From Paenibacillus tyrphae (lineage in GTDB: Bacteria; Bacillota; Bacilli; Paenibacillales; NBRC-103111): 64,000 nt of DNA. Made by a program: the position numbers and the translations under genes. The DNA is taken from assembly GCF_000722545.1 (NCBI RefSeq), contig NZ_JNVM01000016.1:124001-188000 (forward strand), written 5' to 3'. The notes under the pieces are model-generated. The model had not been told where the DNA came from and made no database searches. It saw only the letters and a list, made by a program, of their open reading frames with translations. This document shows positions 52,921 to 61,821 of this stretch, in pieces; position 1 is the first letter of the stretch, and the number at the start of each line of letters is the position of its first letter.

Positions 52921-54309
52921 ATGGAATTCCGAACTGAAAAAGACACGATGGGCGAAATTCAAGTGCCTGCGGACAAATTATGGGGCGCTCAAACCCAGCG
53001 GAGCAAGGAGAATTTCAAGATCGGCACGGAGCGGATGCCGCTGGAAATCGTCCGGGCGTTCGCGCTGCTGAAGAAGGGGGCTGCAGCAGCTAACCTGAAG
53101 CTGGGCAAGCTGGAGCCGGAAAAGGCGGAAGCGATCGCCCAAGCGGCCGATGAAGTGAGCGGGGGACAATGGGACGATCATTTTCCGCTTGTTGTATGGC
53201 AGACCGGCAGCGGCACGCAGTCCAACATGAACGCGAACGAAGTCATCGCGAGAAGGGCGTCGCAGCTGCTCGAAGCGAAAGGAAGCGGGCTGCGGATTCA
53301 CCCGAACGATGACGTGAACCGCTCGCAAAGCTCGAACGATACGTTCCCGACTGCGATGCATATCGCCGGCGTGCTGGCGGTGCGGCAGCAGCTGCTTCCC
53401 GCCCTGCAGCGGCTCAAGGAAACGCTCGGAAATAAAGCCAAGGCATTTGAGGATATCGTCAAAATCGGACGCACGCATCTGCAGGATGCGACGCCGCTGA
53501 CGCTCGGGCAGGAAATCAGCGGTTGGTGGGCGATGCTTGAGAAGACGGAGCGGATGATTCGCGAAAGCTTGGAGCCGATGCGGGAGCTGGCGATCGGCGG
53601 CACGGCCGTCGGAACGGGATTGAATGCCCATCCGAAATTCGGCGAGACGGTGGCCGAGGAAATTTCCTGCTACACGGGAGAAACCTTCGTCTCGGCCGAG
53701 AACAAATTTCACGGGCTGACCAGCCATGATCAAATCGTATACAGCCATGGCGCGATCAAAGCGCTCGCAGCCGATCTGATGAAGATCGCCAACGATGTCC
53801 GGTGGCTGGCAAGCGGTCCGCGATGCGGCATCGGCGAGCTGCGCATCCCGGAGAACGAGCCGGGCAGCTCGATTATGCCGGGCAAGGTGAACCCGACTCA
53901 GAGCGAGGCGATGACGATGGTTGCCTGCCAGGTGATGGGCAACGATGCGGTGATCGGCTTTGCCGCAAGCCAAGGAAATTTTGAATTGAACGTGTTCAAG
54001 CCGGTCATTATTCACAACTATTTGCAGTCCGTTCGTCTGCTGGCGGACGCGATGGATTCGTTCAACGAGCATTGCGCCGTCGGCATCGAACCGAATCGCG
54101 AGGTCATTCAGCGGTACTTGGACGAATCGCTGATGCTGGTTACGGCGCTGAACCCGCATATCGGCTATGAGAAAGCGGCGTCGATCGCCAAATCGGCGCA
54201 CAAGGAAGGATTAACGCTTAAGGAAGCGGCGATCCGGAGCGGCTATTTGACGGAGGAGCAATTCGTTTCGATCGTGCGTCCGGAGGAAATGATTCATCCG
54301 AAAGAATAG
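52921..54309 (+). CDS. fumC: class II fumarate hydratase
   Basis: A 462-residue homotetrameric citric-acid-cycle enzyme that interconverts fumarate and malate without an iron-sulfur cluster. It shows DTMGEIQVPADKLWGAQTQRS at the start, TGSGTQSNMNANEVIA, the HPNDDVNRSQSSND site and the fumarate-lyase signature GSSIMPGKVNPTQ (about 318-330). ATG at 52921 has AAGGAGGGT upstream. It stands alone with its own terminator. Confidence 0.96.
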   Translation: MEFRTEKDTMGEIQVPADKLWGAQTQRSKENFKIGTERMPLEIVRAFALLKKGAAAANLKLGKLEPEKAEAIAQAADEVSGGQWDDHFPLVVWQTGSGTQSNMNANEVIARRASQLLEAKGSGLRIHPNDDVNRSQSSNDTFPTAMHIAGVLAVRQQLLPALQRLKETLGNKAKAFEDIVKIGRTHLQDATPLTLGQEISGWWAMLEKTERMIRESLEPMRELAIGGTAVGTGLNAHPKFGETVAEEISCYTGETFVSAENKFHGLTSHDQIVYSHGAIKALAADLMKIANDVRWLASGPRCGIGELRIPENEPGSSIMPGKVNPTQSEAMTMVACQVMGNDAVIGFAASQGNFELNVFKPVIIHNYLQSVRLLADAMDSFNEHCAVGIEPNREVIQRYLDESLMLVTALNPHIGYEKAASIAKSAHKEGLTLKEAAIRSGYLTEEQFVSIVRPEEMIHPKE

Positions 54310-54319
54310 ACGGCGAGGA

Positions 54320-54351
54320 GACAGCCTGTATGAAGCGGGCTGTCTTTTTTC
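54320..54351 (+). terminator. terminator of fumC
   Basis: GACAGCC (54320-54326) and GGCTGTC (54338-54344) arms followed by a run of six T. Confidence 0.8.
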
Positions 54352-54365
54352 TATCCCTTGCCGGG

Positions 54366-54974
54366 CTACTTTTTCAAGCCTGCAGATTGAATGGGGCTCA
54401 GTTGGATCATGCGCGTGAACATTAAGGCCATGTCCCACGGCGTATAATCGCGGCCTTGTTCAAGCCAATATTGAACGATGCCCAGATGCGCGGAGATTAA
54501 ATAGGCCATCAAATAATCCCACGGAACCGGCACGCGGTCTTCGCTGTGGTGAAATTCGTTGAACTTGTCCATCAAATGAACCCGCATGAACTCCTTGAAC
54601 TTCACAGAAAAGGACGGGTCCCCCTTCGGCCCCAGCATAACGCTGAAAAAGCGGGCATGCTCGCCGAAATATTCGAACAGCCGGACCGTGAACGGAAAGG
54701 GGGTATCCCGGGACTCGTGCATGACCAGGTCCAGCGGATCGAACGTTTGGGCGATCTTTCGGAGCCCCTGCATCATCTCTTCGGTGATTCGCTCCAGAAG
54801 ATCGAATTTATCGGCAAAATGCAAATAAAAGGTACCCCGGTTCAGCCCCGCTTTTGACGTGATATCCTTCACTGTGATTCGTTCGAAGCCTTGTTCCTCT
54901 ATCAGCTCAAGCAGCGCCTCCCGCAGCATGTGCATCGTCCGGACAATTCTGGGATCGTTTGCATTCTCGGTCAC
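54366..54974 (-). CDS. TetR/AcrR family regulator
   Basis: A 202-residue regulator. The HTH reads ITVKDITSKAGLNRGTFYLHF, followed by a TetR_C-type helical domain with a Trp- and Phe-rich ligand pocket region. The GTG at 54974 has AAGGA 9 bases upstream and the DNA-binding domain begins about 10 residues later; an in-frame ATG at 55055 would add 27 residues without a clear site. It is divergent from a cytochrome P450 gene, the usual place for its repressor. Confidence 0.85.
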   Translation of the reverse strand: MTENANDPRIVRTMHMLREALLELIEEQGFERITVKDITSKAGLNRGTFYLHFADKFDLLERITEEMMQGLRKIAQTFDPLDLVMHESRDTPFPFTVRLFEYFGEHARFFSVMLGPKGDPSFSVKFKEFMRVHLMDKFNEFHHSEDRVPVPWDYLMAYLISAHLGIVQYWLEQGRDYTPWDMALMFTRMIQLSPIQSAGLKK

Positions 54975-55091
54975 TTCGTTCAGTCCTTTCACTTCAATAT
55001 AGAGTTGTGTAAAAATTGTCAAATCTAGGATGTTTTTTGATTGTTTAGTAGACATTTTCCGCCGGACTGTTCATGGTATCGTCTCCAGTTA

Positions 55092-55110
55092 ACACTATAA
55101 TAGACAGTGT
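55092..55110. promoter_or_regulatory. P450 promoter -10 inside a palindromic operator
   Basis: ACACT (55092-55096) and AGTGT (55106-55110) form the ends of a 19-bp imperfect palindrome that encloses a perfect TATAAT (55096-55101). It lies 42 bases before the P450 ATG. No good -35 is seen at 17 bp. Binding by the divergent TetR protein is inferred. Confidence 0.45.
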
Positions 55111-55151
55111 GATCATTAATCAACACAAAGTTCATTTAGGGAGGCCTATTT

Positions 55152-56351
55152 ATGGAAAAGTCCGCTATTACCGATTTTGGTCAAGTTCGCGAGCTTAGCA
55201 CTCCGGAAGAGCGTTTCAACCCGTTTAAATGGTATCGCAAAATGAGAGAGGAGGCCCCCGTCCGTTGGGATGAGGAGCGCCGCACGTGGGATGTTTTCGG
55301 CTACGAGGAAGTGAAGACGGTTTTGGATCGGAAGGAGGTCTTTTCGTCCCGTGTTTTTCGCGACGGGAAGTCGCTTTTCGAGAACGGTCTCCTCAATCTC
55401 GACCCGCCAAAGCATACGCAGATGCGCGATATTGTCAATAAAGCTTTTACCCCCAAAGCGATGCAGGATTGGGAGCCGCGGATTCAGGCGATTACCAACG
55501 AATTGTTGGATAACATCGGTGGAGAACGGGAGATCGATCTTGTCGAGCAATTATCTTACCCTCTTCCGGTTCTGGTGATCGCCGCCATGCTTGGAGTTCC
55601 TGCGAAAGATAAGCGCAAATTTAAAGATTGGTCCGATCAGGCTGTTGCGGGACCAGCAAACAACAGTGCAGAAGCCAAGAACGAGCAGCTCCAGAAGCAG
55701 CAGCAGGTGGTCGGAGAGCTGTATGCCTATTTCAAGGAAATCATCGAGCTGAAAAAAAAGCAGCCTGCGGACGACATCATTTCCGTGCTGCTTCAGGCCA
55801 GCGTGAATGGTGAGAGCTTGACGGAAGAGGAGATCGTCGGATTTTGCATCTTGCTGCTCGTTGCCGGGAACGAAACCACGACCAATTTGATTACCAATGC
55901 GATCTACACGTTCCTAGAGTACCCGGAGGTGTACCGGCAAATCAATAATGATCCGGACGAATTGCTGCCTGCGGCGATTGAAGAAGTGCTGCGTTTTCGT
56001 TCGCCCGTACAGGCTTCATTTCGTATCGTGCAAGAAGACGTCGTTTTGGGAGGGAAAAAGCTGCGCGCAGGGGAATACGTGATCGTCTGGATGGGCGCGG
56101 CCAATCGCGACGAAAAGCAGTTTCAGGATGCGGAGCAGTTCGTGGTGCCGCGCAAGCCGAATCTGCACATGGCCTTTGGCCGGGGCATCCATTTTTGTCT
56201 CGGGGCGCCGCTGGCCCGCATGGAAGCGGAGATCGCTTTAAGAGAATGGATCCGGCGGTATCCCGACTTCAAGTTAAGTGCGGGCTTTACTTTAAAGCCG
56301 CTTGAAAGCACGTTTGCGTACGGGATCAAAGAGCTGCTGCTTACCGTTTAA
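55152..56351 (+). CDS. cytochrome P450
   Basis: A 399-residue soluble bacterial P450. The heme-ligand motif FGRGIHFCLGAPLARME (Cys about residue 345), the ExxR motif EEVLRFRSP, and the I-helix AGNETTTN for oxygen activation are all intact, and the length is normal. It needs an electron-transfer partner, which is not encoded nearby. ATG follows AGGGAGG. It is divergent from a TetR gene, suggesting induction by its substrate or a related small molecule. Substrate unknown. Confidence 0.94.
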   Translation: MEKSAITDFGQVRELSTPEERFNPFKWYRKMREEAPVRWDEERRTWDVFGYEEVKTVLDRKEVFSSRVFRDGKSLFENGLLNLDPPKHTQMRDIVNKAFTPKAMQDWEPRIQAITNELLDNIGGEREIDLVEQLSYPLPVLVIAAMLGVPAKDKRKFKDWSDQAVAGPANNSAEAKNEQLQKQQQVVGELYAYFKEIIELKKKQPADDIISVLLQASVNGESLTEEEIVGFCILLLVAGNETTTNLITNAIYTFLEYPEVYRQINNDPDELLPAAIEEVLRFRSPVQASFRIVQEDVVLGGKKLRAGEYVIVWMGAANRDEKQFQDAEQFVVPRKPNLHMAFGRGIHFCLGAPLARMEAEIALREWIRRYPDFKLSAGFTLKPLESTFAYGIKELLLTV

Positions 56352-56381
56352 GGCGGATGAATGAAGTACGAGGCTAAACGC

Positions 56382-56420
56382 AACAGCAGGTCGGTCAGTC
56401 AACCGGCCTGCTGTTTTTTT
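56382..56420 (+). terminator. terminator of the P450 gene
   Basis: AACAGCAGG (56382-56390) and CCTGCTGTT (56406-56414), with further pairing inside, followed by seven T. Confidence 0.85.
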
Positions 56421-56557
56421 GCTCGTTTTTCCAAGGAACGGGTCGACGGGAAGGGGGTTATGGTATAATATGATGAAGCACGTTTTCGAAATACGGCTTG
56501 CAAATGCCGGTGCCATACGCTGCAATTTTCATCGGCATAGGAGAGGAAAGTTGACGG

Positions 56558-58951
56558 ATGAAGACGCTTGTTATCGCCGAGAAGCCGGACATGGGGCGCA
56601 ATATTGCGGCCGCCATCGAGCCGAAGGCGAAAAATCAACGCACGCATATCGAAGGCGAGAAGTATATTATCACCTGGGCCATCGGGCACCTGATCGGCCT
56701 CGCCGAACCGGATGCGTACGATGAAAAATATAAAAAATGGAATTTTAGCGATTTGCCGATCATTCCGGAGCGGTTCAAGCTCGTGCCCAATCCGAAGACG
56801 AAGGACCAGCTCAAGGTCATCGCCGAGCTGGCCAAACGGAGCGGGCAGCTTATTAACGCTTGCGACGCCGGGCGGGAGGGGCAGCATATTTTTTCCCTTA
56901 TCCAGCGGCATCTGAAGCTGTCTCAGCCGGTCAAGCGGCTGTGGATATCGGACCTAACGCCGGAGACGATCCGCAAAGGCTTCGTCGAGCTGCGCGAGGG
57001 CGCGGAATTCGAGCCGCTGACGCGGGCGGCCCGGGCGCGGAGCGAGGCGGATTGGCTGATCGGGATGAACGGCTCGCGCGCGTTTACGACGAAGCACCGC
57101 GAGCTGCTGTCCGTCGGACGGGTGCAGACGCCGGTGCTGGCGCTTCTGTACGACCGGCAGAAGGAGATCGAGGCGTTTACGTCGAGCAAGTACTTCGAAG
57201 TCGAAGCATGGTTCACGCAAGGGGAGACGAAGTACCGCGGGCTGTGGCAGGGGGACAAGCTGACCGACGGCGAGAAAGCGGCTGCGCTTGCTGCCAAGGT
57301 CAAAGGGAAGGCCGGCCGGATCGAAAGCTACGACGTGAAGGATACGAAGGAATACCCGTTCAAGCTCTACGATCTGACTTTGCTGCAGCGCGAAGCGAAT
57401 GCGAAGTTCGGGTTTTCCGCCAAAAAGACGCTCGATCTCGCCCAAGCGCTCTATGAGAAGCATAAAGCGATCAGCTACCCGCGGACGAACTCCAACTATG
57501 TGACCGAGCAGAACATCCCCGAGATGCACCGGGCGCTCGACCAGCTCGGCAAGACGGGCTATGCGCCGCTTGTCCAGCAGGCGGACAAAAAGCTGGTGCA
57601 CAAAAACAATAAGGCGGTATGCAATCCGGCCAGGGTGGAAGATCACCATGCGATTTTGCCGACGCACAAAATGCCAAGCGGGCTCGCGCCCGACGAACAA
57701 AAGCTGTACGACTTGATCGTACGGCGGTTTTTGTCGCATTTTTATCCGGCGGCGATGTACAAGCTCCATACGATCGTGACGGTATCCGAAGGCGAACGGT
57801 TCAAGAGTACGGTCAAGCAATTGCTGTCTCTGGGCTGGAAGGTCATTTATTCGGACCAGAAAAAGGAAAAAGAAAAGCCGTCCCGGGGCAAGGGCAAGGC
57901 CGACCGGGAGCAGGAAGAGGATGCCGTCGCCGAGGAGGAGACCGACGCTCCGTTCACGCTGGATGCGGCGCAGGCGGTGCTGTGCAAGGACAGCGCGGCG
58001 AAGGAGAAGGAGACCCAGCCGCCGAAGGCGTACACCGAAGGCACGCTGCTGAAGGCGATGGAAAGCGCAGGCAAGCAGATCGAGGACGAGGAGCTGCGCG
58101 ACGCGATGAAGGATTCCGGGCTCGGAACGCCGGCGACACGCGCGTCCGTCATCGAGCGGCTGAAGCAGGTCGGCTACGTGGTCATGCAGGGTAAGCGCAT
58201 CGCGATTACGCCGAAGGGCCGAATGGCGGTCGAGCTGATCCGCGGCGCGGGCGTCGAGCTGCTGACGTCGCCGGAGATGACCGGGCAGTGGGAGCGGCGG
58301 CTGAACGAGATCGCGCGCGGCGCGGCGTCGGACGAGACGTTCATGAAGAACGTCGAGCGTTTTGCCGCCCTGATCGTCGAGAAGGTGCGGGGGCAGAAGC
58401 CCGTGGCGAAGCAGGCGTTCGAAGGCGATGCGCCTTCGAACGCCCAGCGCCAGCGGCGCAAAAGCGGCGCGGCGGCCAAGGCCGCGCCGGAGGGCACCGC
58501 CCGCGCGTCCGGCTCCGCGCGGGGCAAGCGCACCGCGCGCGCAGCCGCGGCCGCGGGCGAGCCGCCTGCGGCGGAAGCCGTGCGCCCCGCGAGCACGCGG
58601 CGCGCACGGTCCGCCCCGGGCGGCGAAGACGCCGCAGCGCCGGCCCCGCAGCCGGCCGCCGCAGCGGCGGTGGCGGCGCTGGGCGCGTGCCCGCGCGCGG
58701 GCTGCCGCGGCAGCATCATCCGCGGCAAGCGCGGCTACGGCTGCAGCGCGTACAAGGCGGGCTGCACCTTCGTGATCTGGAAGGACAGCTTCGGAGCTTC
58801 GCTGACGGACGCCGCCATCGCGTATCTGCTGAAACACGGGCGCACCGCGCTGATGAGGCTGGTCGACGAGCAGGGACGGCCGGTCGAAGGACGGCTCGTG
58901 CTGCAGGACCCGAACACGGGACAGCTCAGGCTGGAGCCGGTGTCTTCTTAG
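56558..58951 (+). CDS. topB: DNA topoisomerase III (copy 2, long Ala/Arg-rich linker)
   Basis: A 797-residue type IA topoisomerase with Toprim motifs IAEKPDMGRNIAAAIE and DAGREGQHIFSLI, active-site Tyr in AISYPRTNSNYVTEQNI (about residue 310), and the core DDHAILPTH region. It differs from the copy at 7283: an acidic and lysine-rich insertion at about 433-475, a low-complexity Ala/Arg/Pro linker (about 625-710) coded by very GC-rich DNA, and a single C-terminal zinc-ribbon-like unit (CPRAGCRGSI to GCSAYKAGCTF). ATG follows AGGAGAGGA. The tail may bind DNA or mediate recruitment. Confidence 0.93.
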   Translation: MKTLVIAEKPDMGRNIAAAIEPKAKNQRTHIEGEKYIITWAIGHLIGLAEPDAYDEKYKKWNFSDLPIIPERFKLVPNPKTKDQLKVIAELAKRSGQLINACDAGREGQHIFSLIQRHLKLSQPVKRLWISDLTPETIRKGFVELREGAEFEPLTRAARARSEADWLIGMNGSRAFTTKHRELLSVGRVQTPVLALLYDRQKEIEAFTSSKYFEVEAWFTQGETKYRGLWQGDKLTDGEKAAALAAKVKGKAGRIESYDVKDTKEYPFKLYDLTLLQREANAKFGFSAKKTLDLAQALYEKHKAISYPRTNSNYVTEQNIPEMHRALDQLGKTGYAPLVQQADKKLVHKNNKAVCNPARVEDHHAILPTHKMPSGLAPDEQKLYDLIVRRFLSHFYPAAMYKLHTIVTVSEGERFKSTVKQLLSLGWKVIYSDQKKEKEKPSRGKGKADREQEEDAVAEEETDAPFTLDAAQAVLCKDSAAKEKETQPPKAYTEGTLLKAMESAGKQIEDEELRDAMKDSGLGTPATRASVIERLKQVGYVVMQGKRIAITPKGRMAVELIRGAGVELLTSPEMTGQWERRLNEIARGAASDETFMKNVERFAALIVEKVRGQKPVAKQAFEGDAPSNAQRQRRKSGAAAKAAPEGTARASGSARGKRTARAAAAAGEPPAAEAVRPASTRRARSAPGGEDAAAPAPQPAAAAAVAALGACPRAGCRGSIIRGKRGYGCSAYKAGCTFVIWKDSFGASLTDAAIAYLLKHGRTALMRLVDEQGRPVEGRLVLQDPNTGQLRLEPVSS

Positions 58952-58952
58952 G

Positions 58953-59008
58953 AGCTTTGCCGGGAGCAAGCCTTCGTCGGCCAGGCAGGCTCCCGACCGA
59001 GTAAAGCT
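58953..59008 (+). terminator. terminator after topB copy 2
   Basis: Nested complementary arms (AGCTTT with AAAGCT, and CGGGAGC with GCTCCCG) are followed by ATTTTTAT. It lies between topB copy 2 and the DUF4395 gene. Confidence 0.5.
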
Positions 59009-59037
59009 ATTTTTATCGTGGGGTGAATCGAGCACTT

Positions 59038-59445
59038 ATGAAAGAAATTCCCATTCCGTACGTCCGAGCGAACCAAGCCGGCATTGTCCTGCTGGTTGCG
59101 CTTGCGGTAGCGCTGCGCCAGCCGGCGCTGATCGCCGCCTTGTGGGCGATTCAAGTGCTTGGCTTGTGGCAGGGCATTCGCGCCAACCTGATCGTACAGC
59201 TCGCCGCCCCGCTGCTTCGCAGCCGTGTAGCAGGAGCCCGCACCGAATCACGGGAGCTGCTGAGGTTCAACAACGCGATAACCGTCGCGCTCCTTACTTT
59301 GTCGCTGCTTGCGTTCTGGGTGAATCCGGGCGGCTGGCTCGGATACGTCCTCGCCGGCATCGTGGCGCTTGCCGCGCTCGCGGCTCTATGCGGCTTTTGC
59401 CTCGGCTGCTTCCTGTATTACCGGTTCAAGCGTCTCCGCAAATAA
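59038..59445 (+). CDS. DUF4395 domain-containing membrane protein
   Basis: A 135-residue protein with about four hydrophobic helices and the DUF4395 opening IPIPYVRANQAGIVLL, followed by a Cys-containing helix (LCGFCLGCFLYY) near the C-terminus. Family function is unknown; the CxxC-like pair in the last helix is characteristic. ATG at 59038 has GGGTGA upstream; GTG at 59023 is an in-frame alternative without a site. It stands alone between two terminators. Confidence 0.85.
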   Translation: MKEIPIPYVRANQAGIVLLVALAVALRQPALIAALWAIQVLGLWQGIRANLIVQLAAPLLRSRVAGARTESRELLRFNNAITVALLTLSLLAFWVNPGGWLGYVLAGIVALAALAALCGFCLGCFLYYRFKRLRK

Positions 59446-59456
59446 CCTATCATTAT

Positions 59457-59496
59457 AAAAAAAGCTTTCACCGCAGAATCTGCGTGAAAGCTTTTT
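59457..59496. terminator. bidirectional terminator
   Basis: AAAGCTTTCA and TGAAAGCTTT arms with an inner CGCAGA/TCTGCG stem, flanked by A and T runs, between the convergent DUF4395 and hemolysin III genes. Confidence 0.85.
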
Positions 59497-59508
59497 TGCC
59501 GTTAGGCC

Positions 59509-60144
59509 TTACCAGGGCAGCACGTAGAAATAGACGGAGCAAAAGTGGCAGATGCTTCCTCCCAGCACAAACACGTGCCATACGGTGTGGGCGTAAGGGA
59601 GCTTGCGCCATAAATAAAAGATCGTGCCAACCGTATACAGCAGGCCTCCGGCGACCAGCCAGCCGATTCCGGCTGCGGGAAGCTGCTCTTGCAGCGGACG
59701 GAACGCGAACATGACCATCCAGCCCATCGCGATATAGAACAGCGTCGAGAGGACATTAAACCGCTTGACGAAAAACAGCTTGAACACAATGCCCAGCAGC
59801 GCAATTCCCCACACGACGCCGAATAAGCTCCACCCCAAAGGGCCGCGAATCGTGACGAGCAAAAATGGAGTATAAGTGCCGGCGATGAGAACGTAGATGG
59901 CCGAATGGTCCATAATTTCGAACAGATCGACCCAGCGCTCCTTGCGGGCGCTATGCAGCAAGGTGGAGCAGACGTACAGCAGAATGAGCGAGACGCCGAA
60001 TACGGTGAAGCTGACGATATGCCAGACCGTGCCGTTCTGCATCGAATGAAGCAGCAGCAGAACGAGAGCCGCGACGCTGAGTGCGGCGCCGATGCCGTGG
60101 CTGATGGCGTTGGCCCGTTCTTCTTTCCAAGACGATAAAGTCAA
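59509..60144 (-). CDS. hemolysin III family protein (PAQR type)
   Basis: A 211-residue seven-helix membrane protein. Conserved PAQR/HlyIII sites are visible: ISHGIGAALS, LHSARKERWVDLFEIMDHSAIYVLIAGTYTPF and the late HTVWHVFVLGGSICHF, whose His residues form a zinc site in the family. The role in bacteria is unclear. The TTG at 60144 is chosen because a promoter covers the longer in-frame ATG at 60183, and GGGAG lies 11 bases upstream. The resulting length matches the family. Confidence 0.9.
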   Translation of the reverse strand: MTLSSWKEERANAISHGIGAALSVAALVLLLLHSMQNGTVWHIVSFTVFGVSLILLYVCSTLLHSARKERWVDLFEIMDHSAIYVLIAGTYTPFLLVTIRGPLGWSLFGVVWGIALLGIVFKLFFVKRFNVLSTLFYIAMGWMVMFAFRPLQEQLPAAGIGWLVAGGLLYTVGTIFYLWRKLPYAHTVWHVFVLGGSICHFCSVYFYVLPW

Positions 60145-60181
60145 CTTGCATTCATCTCCCGTCGGTTGATGGATTTCTTCC

Positions 60182-60211
60182 ATTATAACCCGCGACCGGA
60201 GAAATGACCAA
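60182..60211 (-). promoter_or_regulatory. promoter of the hemolysin III gene
   Basis: On the minus strand TTGGTC (60211-60206), 18 bp and TATAAT (60187-60182). It lies 38 bases before the TTG start and just beyond the stop of the upstream gene. Confidence 0.6.
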
Positions 60212-60214
60212 CTC

Positions 60215-61561
60215 TTAGTACCAGCCCGTAACCGGGATCGGAAAGCCCCTGGGCGATTCATTGCCCGGCTCGTCTGGAATGAGCAGCAGCCCGGGAGTAT
60301 CGCGGACTCCTTCCGCGAACAGCTCAAACGAAGTGCGGGGAAAATCCGCTTGCAATACAACGACGTTGCCGTCTACTTGAATGACGCGGATTGCAAGCTC
60401 CAGCGGCTGTCCGCCGGCGATGCAGCGGTAATGACTAGGCTCTGCGGCGGATTCGGCATCCACGCGCTTGTTGAATTCCAGCACCGCCAGCTGACGGTCC
60501 GGACGATGGACCCGCAGCACCCGCGGTGGTTCCCGGTACATCGGGAGGCTGATGGAATACTCGTAGGCCGTCCAGAACCGGTAACCAAGCTCGCCCGCCG
60601 ATTTGGCAAAATCTCGAATCCAGGTCCGGCTGCGCCGCATCCGGGCATGCGAGCCGATATCCGCCTGGATGCCCAGCGGAATGCCAGGATGAACGGCACG
60701 GATACTCTCCGCGAAAGGCCGGTAATGTCTTATGTAATCGGGCGGCAAATGCGCGCGCATCCAGTCGGGCCAATGGGTCTGGAGCATGTGGGCGTCGGGG
60801 CGGACCGTCCGGATCATTTCAACGGCATCCATGCCCTGATACTCGCGAAGCGCTCCGACGGGGTCTTGACCGGCGTCGACCGCAAGGGACCACGTTGCGA
60901 TTTTGATATCGGGTCTCGCTTCGCGGACCCCGCCGGCTCCGTTGATCAGCTCGTTCAGAAACCCGTTCACCGCCTGTACCCGAAACTCGATCCACAGCAA
61001 GTAACGACCGCGGTCCTTTTTGTAATGCAGCGGCGAGGAGGAGTAACGAAACTCCGGCATGTCGCTGCCGCTGAACTGCTTGAACGCCGCCCGGGCATAC
61101 GGGCCGACATCGCCGTACACGCCGCTTGCCAGTCCGTTCCATTCCGGAAAATACGGCTCAGCCACCTCAAAGCCCGTAAACGGGTGCGTGCGGACGAGAT
61201 GGGCAGCCGCCGCTTTTTTCCATGACACATAGCGGTGGCTGAAAGGGGATAGCCGGGTAAACCCGTCGTTGACCGGCTTTAGCAGCGTCATTTGCCACTC
61301 CGGCCAATCCGAAGGCAAATTTTCGGTCGTGAACGTCCCGTTGCCGATCACCATCGCCCAGACGTCCATGCCGCGCTCGCGAAGCGCCGCTACGAGCCTG
61401 CCGTTCACCCGGGTTTCATCCGTCACAAAATAGCGCACGGTACGGAATCCGGCCAGTTCCAGCTCGGAAGCGACGCTTTCGGGGGAACGGTCGAGATAAT
61501 AAGCAAAGGTCGGATCGATTTGAATTGTAGGCCGAGTCGGGGTTCGGACAGACATGCGCAT
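60215..61561 (-). CDS. hypothetical protein, probable TIM-barrel fold
   Basis: A 448-residue protein that I cannot assign to a named family. It opens with PTIQIDPTFAYYLDRSPESVASELELAGFRTVRYFV, a beta-strand/helix pattern typical of glycoside-hydrolase-like barrels, has acidic residues at strand ends (GFEVAEPYFPEW, GIQADIG, WTAYEYSISLP) and a C-terminal beta-rich region (about 350-448) like an accessory domain. No signal peptide is visible, so it is probably cytoplasmic. ATG at 61561 has AAGGA upstream; another ATG is two codons on. It may act on a sugar or glycan, which is an inference. Confidence 0.75.
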   Translation of the reverse strand: MRMSVRTPTRPTIQIDPTFAYYLDRSPESVASELELAGFRTVRYFVTDETRVNGRLVAALRERGMDVWAMVIGNGTFTTENLPSDWPEWQMTLLKPVNDGFTRLSPFSHRYVSWKKAAAAHLVRTHPFTGFEVAEPYFPEWNGLASGVYGDVGPYARAAFKQFSGSDMPEFRYSSSPLHYKKDRGRYLLWIEFRVQAVNGFLNELINGAGGVREARPDIKIATWSLAVDAGQDPVGALREYQGMDAVEMIRTVRPDAHMLQTHWPDWMRAHLPPDYIRHYRPFAESIRAVHPGIPLGIQADIGSHARMRRSRTWIRDFAKSAGELGYRFWTAYEYSISLPMYREPPRVLRVHRPDRQLAVLEFNKRVDAESAAEPSHYRCIAGGQPLELAIRVIQVDGNVVVLQADFPRTSFELFAEGVRDTPGLLLIPDEPGNESPRGFPIPVTGWY

Positions 61562-61764
61562 CCCTCGCTTTCCTTACTACAAGCGGTAATCGATTTTTTC
61601 TTATAGAAACGTTTCCTTCCATAGTACGCTCCATGCTCCGCGGATTCAAATTTGAAGTCCGCGGATGTTTATGGAACGTGCTTCCAAAGCCTTCAGAATT
61701 ATTTATATGAGCCGGATAGCAAAAAAATTTGGTTTATTTATCGAATAAAGCTTCGGCCTTAGCC

Positions 61765-61799
61765 CAAAAAAGAAACGCCTCTCGCATGCGAGGGCGTTA
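61765..61799 (-). terminator. terminator of the holin-like gene
   Basis: AACGCC-CTCGCATGCGAG-AGGCGTT on the minus strand forms a long stem and is followed by TCTTTTTT. The rest of the gap from 61562 to 61764 holds no gene that I can support. Confidence 0.75.
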
Positions 61800-61821
61800 A
61801 GTCCGCAGAGATCGGATGGGG

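Noticed and set aside
56954..59035. 693-codon open frame on the minus strand
   Set aside because: It is antisense to topoisomerase III copy 2. The length comes from the GC-rich Ala/Arg linker, and the translation is Arg/Leu-rich without motifs.
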